Source of the DNA: CAMENZ01 sp041854955
GTDB taxonomy: Bacteria; Bacillota; Clostridia; Peptostreptococcales; Anaerovoracaceae
DNA: 48,858 nt
Direction: 5' to 3'
NCBI GenBank assembly: GCA_041854955.1
Contig: JBHADF010000033.1
Span: forward strand, 1-48,858
A program made the translations under genes and the position numbers. Below, piece after piece: positions 25,608-31,799 of the stretch. The notes beneath the pieces were generated by a model that was not told the origin of the DNA, searched no databases, and saw nothing but the letters and a program-made list of their open reading frames with translations. How positions within the stretch are numbered: the first letter of the stretch is position 1; the number at the start of each line of letters is the position of its first letter.

Positions 25608-26696
25608 CTATGACATGAACCACAAAAGGACTGTGGCACCGAATACAACAGCAGCGGTTACCCCACCGTAAAGGAAGGTATTCCTCCAATAGGCAGCCTT
25701 ATCCAAAGGCAAATTGCCCACCATCTTCCCCGTCTGTCCGTTCATTGCAAAAACATAGCGCTGTCCCTGCCAAGTTGTATTTAAAATCCAAACAGGGTAC
25801 ATGGCATATTTTGCTTTACCATGGGAAAGATTTATGGACGAGCCCTCTACCGACAGAGTTTCATATCCCATGACCGTGTCTGCAAAAGCTTCCGCGGTGC
25901 TGGTTCTTATTCTTCTGTTGGCCGCATCTATGCTATCCTCCACGGTCACCGTGTATTTATCTGCCAAATATCCGGAAAGATAGGCAGTTTGGAAATCCAC
26001 AGCTTGGCTGAAGTCAAAGGGCTCCACCGACTCCATCAAATCGTCGGGCATTGCCAGGGAGCCGTCTACCGGCACATTGTCAAAGGCGATATTTCCGCCA
26101 CGTATGATTGAATAAAAGCTGGTCTCTACATAATCGTAGTCGCTGTCACTCCATACTCTCGTCGTCGTGCCCTTATACCTTATATGGGCATCCACATCGG
26201 CGTCAAAGAGCCAGAAAGGCACATAGAGGCCCTTTATTTCATCTATATGGTTCTCCTCTCTGAAAACCTTGGGCAAGAATTTCTTGCCTTCCAGATGTCT
26301 GTAATATGCTTCCTTAGCCGCTTTCTTGTCCAGCTTAAAGGGTATGACAACATCCGGCTTTAAGGCCCCGGAAAAATTACCCTTCATAACTATCGGATTA
26401 TCGCAGTAGGGGCACTTTGAAGCCGCTGTGCTCTCTTCACAGATAATTTCTCCTCCGCAGGATTGACAATTATAAACCTTCAATCCGTCGGTTTCGCCTT
26501 GGGCCCATTCCCCTCCTGCATTGGTTTCCCAGTGCAAATCGTCCTTGCCTTCTTTTTGCAGGTCTGCATCGAAAGAACGCAGGGTTTCTACCTCAAATTC
26601 AGTATCACAGTAGGGACACTTCATCATCTGCACAGTACTGTTAAATTCCAAACGCCCTCCACAGGATGGGCATTTGTACTGTAACAAATCAGCCAT
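25608..26696 (-). CDS. Zinc-ribbon (TFIIB-type) membrane protein, YdjG-like
   Basis: This 362-residue protein starts with two zinc ribbons: YKCPSCGGRLEF with MKCPYCDTEF, and YNCQSCGGEI with SKCPYCDNPI (residues about 8-105). A long beta-rich domain follows (PDVVIPFKLDKKAAKEAYYR; GLYVPFWLFDADV; YPVWILNTTWQGQRYVFAMNG), and a C-terminal hydrophobic helix pair (TFLYGGVTAAVVFGATVLLW) anchors it. In Bacillus, YdjG with YdjH recruits YdjI and PspA to the membrane; the same role is inferred here. It lies 9 bp after the SPFH gene and 10 bp before the TPM gene, with a strong ribosome site (AGGAGG). Confidence 0.78.
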   Translation of the reverse strand: MADLLQYKCPSCGGRLEFNSTVQMMKCPYCDTEFEVETLRSFDADLQKEGKDDLHWETNAGGEWAQGETDGLKVYNCQSCGGEIICEESTAASKCPYCDNPIVMKGNFSGALKPDVVIPFKLDKKAAKEAYYRHLEGKKFLPKVFREENHIDEIKGLYVPFWLFDADVDAHIRYKGTTTRVWSDSDYDYVETSFYSIIRGGNIAFDNVPVDGSLAMPDDLMESVEPFDFSQAVDFQTAYLSGYLADKYTVTVEDSIDAANRRIRTSTAEAFADTVMGYETLSVEGSSINLSHGKAKYAMYPVWILNTTWQGQRYVFAMNGQTGKMVGNLPLDKAAYWRNTFLYGGVTAAVVFGATVLLWFMS

Positions 26697-26705
26697 GTCT
26701 ACCTC

Positions 26706-27899
26706 CTATTTTCCCGTAGCTGTTCCGCATTTAGGGCAAAACTTAGCAGTATTTCCTATTTTTTCTCCGCAGTTGGTGCAAAATCCGCTGCCACTCTGTT
26801 CAGGCTTCTTGTTTCCGCATTCCTGGCAGAAGTTTCCTGTATTCTTTGCTCCACAGCTGCAGGTCCAACCTTCTCCTCCTGCTACAGGCTGTGTCTGCTG
26901 TCCCATGGCGAAAAGGTTCTGTGCATTTGAACCGGAGTTCATAGCCATTCCCATGCCCATAAAGCCGGTCATAGCGCCGCCTTCGTTGGCTGCCGCAGCC
27001 TTCATTGCTGCTGCCTGAGCCTCTGTCAGGGTTGCTGCCGCCATAGTAGGATCTCTCAAAATAGCCGCCTTCTGGGCTGTCTTGATAAGCTCTGCATCTT
27101 CCTCGGGAAGAGTTACAGGGTTCATAGCTATGGATACTACCTCCAAGCCTCTCAGTTCACCCCATTTGCTGTCGAGAGCTTCATTTACATAATCGCAAAG
27201 CTCTTCCACATGAGCCGGAATAGCGTTGGGTCTCAGCTCAAGAGTTGACAGTCTGGCCATGGCGGGCTGCAATGCAGTCATAAACTCCGCCTTCAGCTGG
27301 TCTGCTATCATATCTATGGTGTAGGACTCTGTCACATTTCCTGCCACATTCTTGTAGAAAAGTATGGGGTCAGCCATCTTGTAGGAATATACGCCGGAGC
27401 ATCTGATGGAAACATCTATATCCAAGCCGATGTTTCTGTCCACAACTCTGAAGGGTATAGGATTGGGAGTTCCGAATTTGTTATCTACCATTTCCTTAGT
27501 ATTGAAATAGTAAATTCTCTGATCCTTTCCCGTGTCTCCGCCATAGACAAAACGCTTCTTAAAGGTAGCGAAGGTGTCCTTTATGCCCTGCTTTAAATCT
27601 CCGCAAAATATGGTAGGCTCAGTGGACGCATCATAGGTATAGTAACCTGCTTCCGCACAGACTTCCACGATTTCTCCCTGGTCTACGATAATGGCACACT
27701 GACCGTCGGCTACTAAAAGCCCTGATCCGTTGGTTATGATGTTATCGCTTCCGTACTTGTTTGATGACTTAGGTCCGATTCTCTTTTTTCCCTTTACCAT
27801 TAAAGTTTCAGAATCCATCGAATCTACTAAAAATAATTCCTTCCATTGATCTGCCAATGTACTTCCTGCCGCTGCCAAAGCAGCCTTAATCAATCCCAT
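26706..27899 (-). CDS. SPFH-domain protein with C-terminal zinc ribbons, YdjI-like
   Basis: This 397-residue protein has an SPFH (band 7-like) domain in its first 300 residues (GSGLLVADGQCAIIVDQGEIVEV; PIPFRVVDRNIGLDIDVSIRC; LRGLEVVSIAMNPVTLPEED), an Ala/Met/Gly-rich linker (about 290-340) and two zinc ribbons at the end (WTCSCGAKNTGNFCQECG; GFCTNCGEKIGNTAKFCPKCG). This is the YdjI / virion core-like layout. In Bacillus YdjI links PspA to the membrane in envelope stress. It opens the operon behind a promoter with an inverted repeat; ribosome site AAAGGAG. Confidence 0.82.
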   Translation of the reverse strand: MGLIKAALAAAGSTLADQWKELFLVDSMDSETLMVKGKKRIGPKSSNKYGSDNIITNGSGLLVADGQCAIIVDQGEIVEVCAEAGYYTYDASTEPTIFCGDLKQGIKDTFATFKKRFVYGGDTGKDQRIYYFNTKEMVDNKFGTPNPIPFRVVDRNIGLDIDVSIRCSGVYSYKMADPILFYKNVAGNVTESYTIDMIADQLKAEFMTALQPAMARLSTLELRPNAIPAHVEELCDYVNEALDSKWGELRGLEVVSIAMNPVTLPEEDAELIKTAQKAAILRDPTMAAATLTEAQAAAMKAAAANEGGAMTGFMGMGMAMNSGSNAQNLFAMGQQTQPVAGGEGWTCSCGAKNTGNFCQECGNKKPEQSGSGFCTNCGEKIGNTAKFCPKCGTATGK

Positions 27900-27936
27900 A
27901 TTGGTCTCCTTTCAAATCAGCATTAGACTTTTCTAA

Positions 27937-27956
27937 ATTGTAGCATATTTTATGCT
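27937..27956 (-). promoter_or_regulatory. Candidate promoter and inverted repeat of the SPFH operon
   Basis: An extended -10 TGCTACAAT (hexamer 27937-27942) on the minus strand overlaps a perfect inverted repeat AGCATA-TTT-TATGCT (27942-27956). The -35 region (TATATT) is poor, so a regulator or another sigma factor may be needed (inference). About 40 bp lie between it and the ATG. Confidence 0.45.
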
Positions 27957-28072
27957 TAAAATATACGATTTTTTTTACAATTTTATCGATAATCTTTCTT
28001 TTTGTATTACTGTTTTAGAAAAATTTAAGTTTATCAAACTTTACGCCTTCTTTATAAAACCTTAATCCTTTA

Positions 28073-28810
28073 TTAATCCCCAGGAACAAGTCTTCCAACC
28101 AGCATATATCTACCGTTGAACAGCTCATAGGAGCAGGTACACAGGCTTATCAGCTTATCATCGGGGCCCACCTCCACAGAGCTTTTAAAGGTGGAGCGTG
28201 ACTTTAATTCCTTTACATAAGCATTAAGTTCCCCTTGGTCTTCAAAATTGAACTTTACGAATTCATAGTTGCCGTCTTCCACCGTTCCGGAAATCAGTTC
28301 AATTACATATTCACCTTCCGGGGTATAGATTTCCATGGTGGGTACGGCATCATAAAACTCCTGAGATTTATACTCACCTAAGGCGTTAAACATGGCTCCG
28401 TCCTGCATATTGTGCCCGTAAATAACCGTATTTTTATCCTTGAAGGCTTTATCGTTGCGATAATCCATAAAAATAGAGCCCATCCTGTTGGTTTCTCCCG
28501 TATACAGGTGGTTCAGGTAATAGGTGTTATCTTCTCCCCTGAGCACGGGATAGTCTATAGCGGTGCCCTCAGCTTTAATCCATGCTGCGATTTCCGGATT
28601 TTCTTCCCTCAAAAGGGCAAAATCTATCTTGTCGAAGGTGGCCTCCCTGCTTTCTTCTATTTTATTCCTGAGATTATCATAGGTTTTTGCCGCTTTGTTA
28701 TTTTGCATCATGGTATTTACAACTATAAAAGCTCCTGCTATGAAAATTAAGGCGAACACACCAAAGCCCAACTTAATCCACCAAGGAGATGAATATTTTT
28801 TCTTTTTCAT
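28073..28810 (-). CDS. srtB: Class B sortase
   Basis: This 245-residue transpeptidase has an N-terminal signal anchor (WWIKLGFGVFALIFIAGAFIVV) and the sortase catalytic set: histidine in TVIYGHNMQDG, cysteine in LISLCTCSYE and arginine in RYMLVGRLVP. AIDYPVLRGEDNTYYLNHLYTG is the family's conserved N-terminal block (21 residues shortened: DYPVLRGEDNTYYLNHLY). Class B sortases attach proteins to peptidoglycan or join pilins. No substrate with a sorting motif is seen in the window. The frame extends to 28864, but the ATG at 28810 has GGAGGACAGG just upstream, so I use it. Confidence 0.9.
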   Translation of the reverse strand: MKKKKYSSPWWIKLGFGVFALIFIAGAFIVVNTMMQNNKAAKTYDNLRNKIEESREATFDKIDFALLREENPEIAAWIKAEGTAIDYPVLRGEDNTYYLNHLYTGETNRMGSIFMDYRNDKAFKDKNTVIYGHNMQDGAMFNALGEYKSQEFYDAVPTMEIYTPEGEYVIELISGTVEDGNYEFVKFNFEDQGELNAYVKELKSRSTFKSSVEVGPDDKLISLCTCSYELFNGRYMLVGRLVPGD

Positions 28811-28965
28811 CCTGTCCTCCAAAATATATATTGAAAGTTTATCATACAAAATCACCTGTGTCACCTACTTGTATTTCTCAAATTTCTTTATATTTGCAAA
28901 TCTTTATCAGGCCTCGCCTTCAAGGCCTCTCCCACTTTTATTGATAAAAGGGGTTTTATGCAGAA

Positions 28966-28994
28966 AAGCTCGGCGGAGAAAATCCGCCGAGCTT
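28966..28994 (-). terminator. Terminator after rubrerythrin
   Basis: A 12-bp GC-rich stem AAGCTCGGCGGA (28966-28977) / TCCGCCGAGCTT (28983-28994) with a 5-nt loop, followed on the minus strand by TTTTCTG. Confidence 0.85.
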
Positions 28995-29022
28995 CTGTTT
29001 GCAAATGTTTTCTATGAAGATA

Positions 29023-29562
29023 TTAATAGTTTTCAGCTCTCAGCTCGAAGTATGCCTGTTCGTGGAGACATACAGGGCAAACCTGAGGTGCTTCCAAGCC
29101 TACAACGATGTGTCCGCAGTTTCTGCACTCCCAGATGGAAACGCCGCTCTTCTTGAATACTTCCATGGTTTCAACGTTCTTAAGAAGCTTTCTGTATCTC
29201 TCTTCGTGAGTCTTTTCAACAGCAGCTACGGCTCTGAAGCGAACTGCCAGCTCAGGGAAGCCCTCTTCTTCAGCATCCTTAGCCATGTTTTCATACATGT
29301 CTGTCCATTCATAGTTTTCGCCTTCGGCAGCTGCCAAAAGGTTTGCAGCTGTATCGCCTAAGCCACCTAATTCCTTGAACCAAAGCTTAGCATGCTCTTT
29401 TTCGTTGTCAGCTGTTGCCAAGAACAGAGCCGCAATCTGCTCGTAGCCTGCCTTCTTAGCTACGGAAGCGAAGTAAGTGTACTTGTTTCTTGCCTGAGAT
29501 TCTCCTGCAAAAGCATCCTGTAAGTTCTTTTCTGTTTTGGTTCCTGCGTATTTGTTTGCCAT
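29023..29562 (-). CDS. rbr: Rubrerythrin
   Basis: This 179-residue protein reduces hydrogen peroxide in anaerobes. The N-terminal ferritin-like four-helix domain has the di-iron ligands (FAGESQARNKYTYFA; ATADNEKEHAKLW; ENMAKDAEEEGF; AVEKTHEERYRKLL), and the C-terminal rubredoxin domain has CRNCGHIVVGLEAPQVCPVC. Length is normal. It follows the PerR/Fur gene by 25 bp, with AAAAAAGGAGAA before the ATG, and a strong terminator ends the pair. Control by the PerR-like protein through the upstream palindrome is inferred. Confidence 0.96.
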   Translation of the reverse strand: MANKYAGTKTEKNLQDAFAGESQARNKYTYFASVAKKAGYEQIAALFLATADNEKEHAKLWFKELGGLGDTAANLLAAAEGENYEWTDMYENMAKDAEEEGFPELAVRFRAVAAVEKTHEERYRKLLKNVETMEVFKKSGVSIWECRNCGHIVVGLEAPQVCPVCLHEQAYFELRAENY

Positions 29563-29587
29563 TTTTCTTTCTCCTTTTTTCTTAATA

Positions 29588-29947
29588 TTATCTTCTACAT
29601 TTCTCGCATCTGTATCTGATATTTAAATCGTAGGAATCTACCGGAACACCGGTGATTTTTTCCAATTCCTCCTTAAATTCATCGATAAAGACGTCTTTTA
29701 TATCCCCACAGCAAGTGCATATAAGGTGGGCGTGATCCGATATAGACTTGTCGAACATTTCCGTCTGGCCTACTACGGAAATCTTTCGTATAGAGCCTTC
29801 CTCGGTCAGCTTTCCCAAAATCCTATATACGCTGGCAAGGGATATCTTTATTCCTCTTTCCTTGCAAAGCAAAAAAACTTCCTCAGCCGTCATGTGCCTA
29901 TGGGACTGATTTATAATCTGTAACAATTCTGTGCTTAATTTGCTCAA
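29588..29947 (-). CDS. perR: Fur-family regulator, probably PerR-type
   Basis: This 119-residue repressor has a winged-helix N-domain (HMTAEEVFLLCKERGIKISLASVYRIL, with LASVYRILGKL as recognition region) and a dimer domain with metal sites: SDHAHLICTCCGDIKDV and CEKCRR as the structural zinc cysteines. It is shorter than PerR/Fur (about 140), having lost part of the N- and C-termini. Peroxide sensing is inferred from the rubrerythrin in the same operon; iron sensing (Fur) cannot be excluded. The start is TTG (29945-29947) with GGAGG 9 nt upstream. The operator just upstream suggests autorepression. Confidence 0.85.
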   Translation of the reverse strand: MSKLSTELLQIINQSHRHMTAEEVFLLCKERGIKISLASVYRILGKLTEEGSIRKISVVGQTEMFDKSISDHAHLICTCCGDIKDVFIDEFKEELEKITGVPVDSYDLNIRYRCEKCRR

Positions 29948-29970
29948 ATCGCCCTTCCTCCGCCTTGCTT

Positions 29971-29993
29971 AAAATAAGAATAATTCTTATTTT
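29971..29993. promoter_or_regulatory. PerR/Fur-box-like perfect 23-bp palindrome
   Basis: Eleven-base arms AAAATAAGAAT and ATTCTTATTTT mirror exactly around the central A at 29982. It begins 2 bp downstream of the -10 and covers the likely transcript start. AT-rich symmetry and position match Fur/PerR operators. Confidence 0.8.
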
Positions 29994-29994
29994 T

Positions 29995-30023
29995 AATATA
30001 TACCTTTTTTGTGTTTGTGTCAA
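29995..30023 (-). promoter_or_regulatory. perR-rbr promoter
   Basis: Minus-strand -35 TTGACA (30018-30023), 17-bp spacer, -10 TATATT (29995-30000); near consensus and directly followed by the palindrome. Confidence 0.8.
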
Positions 30024-30062
30024 GGCAAAGAGCGTAATTATTTTAGCATATTTTAGCAAGTT

Positions 30063-30890
30063 TTATTTTAAAGGCAGCAAGAATCTTTCCAGGGCAAGCT
30101 TTATAGCCTCTAAATCCGTTCCGCCATCCCTGGGGTCTGATGTGACGATAAGATTAATCGGCTGAACAATACCGTTTTGACTGTAGGCCAACGTTTTTTC
30201 AAGGTCCCTTTCAGCGTAAGCCCGATCCCAAAGCATCCCCTTATGCTCAATATATACGGGGCCTCCTATCGCAGGGACCACTGTAAAGTCAGGATAGAAA
30301 GTAGTTGTTATGGTTTCCCCTTCTATGATGCCATTTTTATAGGAAAGTCTTATTCCCTTCTCGTAGTACCAAGGAATGCCGATTCCATTCAGTATTTCGC
30401 CTATGGCAGCTTCCGCTTTGCTTCTCACCATAAGGCCAAAGGTGGTTTTTATCTTGAGATGCTCCCGCATAAAAGGGTTCTCCGATGGAGGAGGGCACCG
30501 TGACATTTGATTCCTGTCTTTTTCATTTATATATTGATTCACCCGGTCATCCCGTTTGTATGCCATGGGCAATATACTTTCAACATATTCTTGCGGGCTA
30601 TCTTTATACCCTTTTACGAACATTTCGCATATATCTATATTGGCTTTTAGAATTTTTTCCATCTCCTCCGAAAACCGCTGTTCTTTAATCCGTAAAATAA
30701 TACCTGCCGCTCTTTTGTTGAGATATTTCCTCTTTCCTGTTTTGTCTTTCAGTCTATATATGATTTCTCCGGTTTTGCGCTTGTTACATTCCAAGATTCC
30801 CGGTAGGCTTATTTTTGCCACTTTAGTGTGCTTTTCCAGTTCTCTGCGGTCAGCATCCATACGTTCTTTAACCAGCTCTATAAGACCCAT
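30063..30890 (-). CDS. Putative PD-(D/E)XK-type nuclease-like protein
   Basis: This 275-residue protein is not recognised by name. The C-terminal half reads like a restriction-endonuclease/TnsA-like fold: RSKAEAAIGEILNGIGIPWYY (shortened: SKAEAAIGEILNGIGIPW), then TTTFYPDFTVVPAIGG with the candidate catalytic Asp, YIEHKGML as the E-x-K element, and QNGIVQPINLIVTSD. The N-terminal half is basic (VKERMDADRRELEKHTKVAK) and may bind nucleic acid. An open extension to 31133 runs back into the repeat array; the ATG at 30890 has AAAGGAGGG and a strong promoter between it and the repeats, so I use it. Substrate and role are unknown; no methylase or transposase partner is nearby. Confidence 0.65.
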   Translation of the reverse strand: MGLIELVKERMDADRRELEKHTKVAKISLPGILECNKRKTGEIIYRLKDKTGKRKYLNKRAAGIILRIKEQRFSEEMEKILKANIDICEMFVKGYKDSPQEYVESILPMAYKRDDRVNQYINEKDRNQMSRCPPPSENPFMREHLKIKTTFGLMVRSKAEAAIGEILNGIGIPWYYEKGIRLSYKNGIIEGETITTTFYPDFTVVPAIGGPVYIEHKGMLWDRAYAERDLEKTLAYSQNGIVQPINLIVTSDPRDGGTDLEAIKLALERFLLPLK

Positions 30891-30912
30891 AACCCGCCCT
30901 CCTTTTTTACAT

Positions 30913-30941
30913 ATTTTACCATTTTTCATCGAGTGGTTCAA
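30913..30941 (-). promoter_or_regulatory. Promoter of the nuclease-like gene
   Basis: Minus-strand -35 TTGAAC (30936-30941), 17-bp spacer, -10 TAAAAT (30913-30918) preceded by TGG (extended -10). It lies between the repeat array and the start codon. Confidence 0.65.
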
Positions 30942-30996
30942 GAGGCTTTCTAATTTTAACTTTATTTTTGTGAGAGGTTGAGTAAAGTTGCGTAAA

Positions 30997-31317
30997 ACTG
31001 TGGGGAATCCGGTTGAAAATGCACCTTTCACCACAGTTTTGAGACTTTCAGTGGCGTGTAGCCAGCCGCCGGCTCTTCCAACTGTGGGGAATCTGCCCGA
31101 AAGCCCCTCTCTCCCCACAGTTTTGTGTCCCATTTTAGCTTATCAGTCCAGGTGAGCCAGCCGCCCGGCTCTTCCTACTGTGGGGAATCTGCCCAAAGTC
31201 GCCCTTCTCCCCACAGTTTTGTGTCCCATTTTAGCTTATCAGTCCAGGTGAGCCAGCCGCCCGGCTCTTCCAACTGTGGGGAATCTGCTCAAAGTCGCCC
31301 TTCTCCCCACAGTTTCA
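30997..31317. repeat. Tandem 96-bp hairpin repeat array (four units)
   Basis: Four units begin with ACTGTGGGGAAT at 30997, 31081, 31177 and 31273. Unit spacings are 84, 96 and 96 bp; the last unit is cut after about 45 bp. Units 2 and 3 are nearly identical; unit 1 is diverged. Each unit holds a hairpin with arms ACTGTGGGGA and TCCCCACAGT (31081-31090/31112-31121; 31177-31186/31208-31217; 31273-31282/31304-31313; unit 1 has one mismatch), followed on the plus strand by TTT(T), and full units hold a second small hairpin GAGCC/GGCTC. The 30891-31381 gap holds this array, one promoter and one terminator, and no gene that I can support. Function unknown; it could be an array of small-RNA, REP-like or protein-binding elements. 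Confidence 0.9.
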
Positions 31318-31339
31318 CCCGACCTGAGGCAAAAGAAAA

Positions 31340-31367
31340 CCCTCGGACGTTTTAAATCATCCGAGGG
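31340..31367 (-). terminator. Terminator after ridA
   Basis: CCCTCGGA (31340-31347) and TCCGAGGG (31360-31367) form an 8-bp stem; the minus strand continues TTTTCTTTT. It ends the metF-metH-ridA operon. Confidence 0.85.
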
Positions 31368-31381
31368 CGAATACTTTTTCC

Positions 31382-31762
31382 CTATTCTACATAAGCGATG
31401 GCTTCGATTTCAATCAAAACGTCCTTGGGCAGTCTGGCCACCTCCACTGCTGAGCGGGAAGGATAGGGCTCCGCAAAATATGTTCCGTAAATTCCGTTTA
31501 TCGTTGCAAAGTCTCCCATATCCTTCAGGAAGCATGTGGTCTTGATCACATTATTCATCGAGGTACCGGCGGCCTCCAAAACGGCTTTCAGGTTTTCAAG
31601 AACCTGCTTTGTCTGGGCTTCCACCCCGCCTTCCACTATTTCTCCCGTGGCCGGATTTAAAGGGATTTGACCTGATGTGATAACCAGATTACCCAATACA
31701 TTAGCCTGTGAGTAGGGGCCGATGGCTGCAGGCGCCTTTTCCGTGTTTACAATTTTTCTCAT
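31382..31762 (-). CDS. ridA: RidA-family enamine/imine deaminase
   Basis: This 126-residue protein has the Rid family hallmarks: AIGPYSQANVLGNLVITSGQIP (shortened: AIGPYSQANVLGNLVITSGQ), FLKDMGDFATINGIYGTYF, and YPSRSAVEVARLPKDVLIEIEA with the substrate-binding arginine. RidA hydrolyses reactive 2-aminoacrylate and other enamines made by PLP enzymes. It follows metH by 37 bp with no terminator, so it belongs to the methionine/one-carbon operon, where reactive enamines from sulfur amino acid metabolism would arise (inference). Ribosome site AAAGGAG. Confidence 0.95.
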   Translation of the reverse strand: MRKIVNTEKAPAAIGPYSQANVLGNLVITSGQIPLNPATGEIVEGGVEAQTKQVLENLKAVLEAAGTSMNNVIKTTCFLKDMGDFATINGIYGTYFAEPYPSRSAVEVARLPKDVLIEIEAIAYVE

Positions 31763-31799
31763 GATTTTTCTCCTTTATATATGATTCATTTACTATAGC

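Noticed and set aside
28865..28960. Structured RNA between sortase B and the rubrerythrin terminator
   Set aside because: Two small hairpins are present (AGGCCT/AGGCCT and a CTTTTA/TAAAAG stem), but I could match no known RNA family and the pairing is short.
30024..30062. Terminator after the nuclease-like gene
   Set aside because: Only an AT-rich direct repeat (TGCTAAAATA twice on the minus strand) is seen; no stem-loop with a T run.
30997..31317. CRISPR array
   Set aside because: The unit is a 96-bp tandem repeat with internal hairpins, not short repeats with unique spacers, and no cas genes are near.
31125..31355. 76-codon plus-strand frame with a 32-residue repeat (VSHFSLSVQVSQPPGSS)
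   Set aside because: It is a product of the 96-bp repeat period keeping the frame open. There is no ribosome site and the composition is not protein-like.
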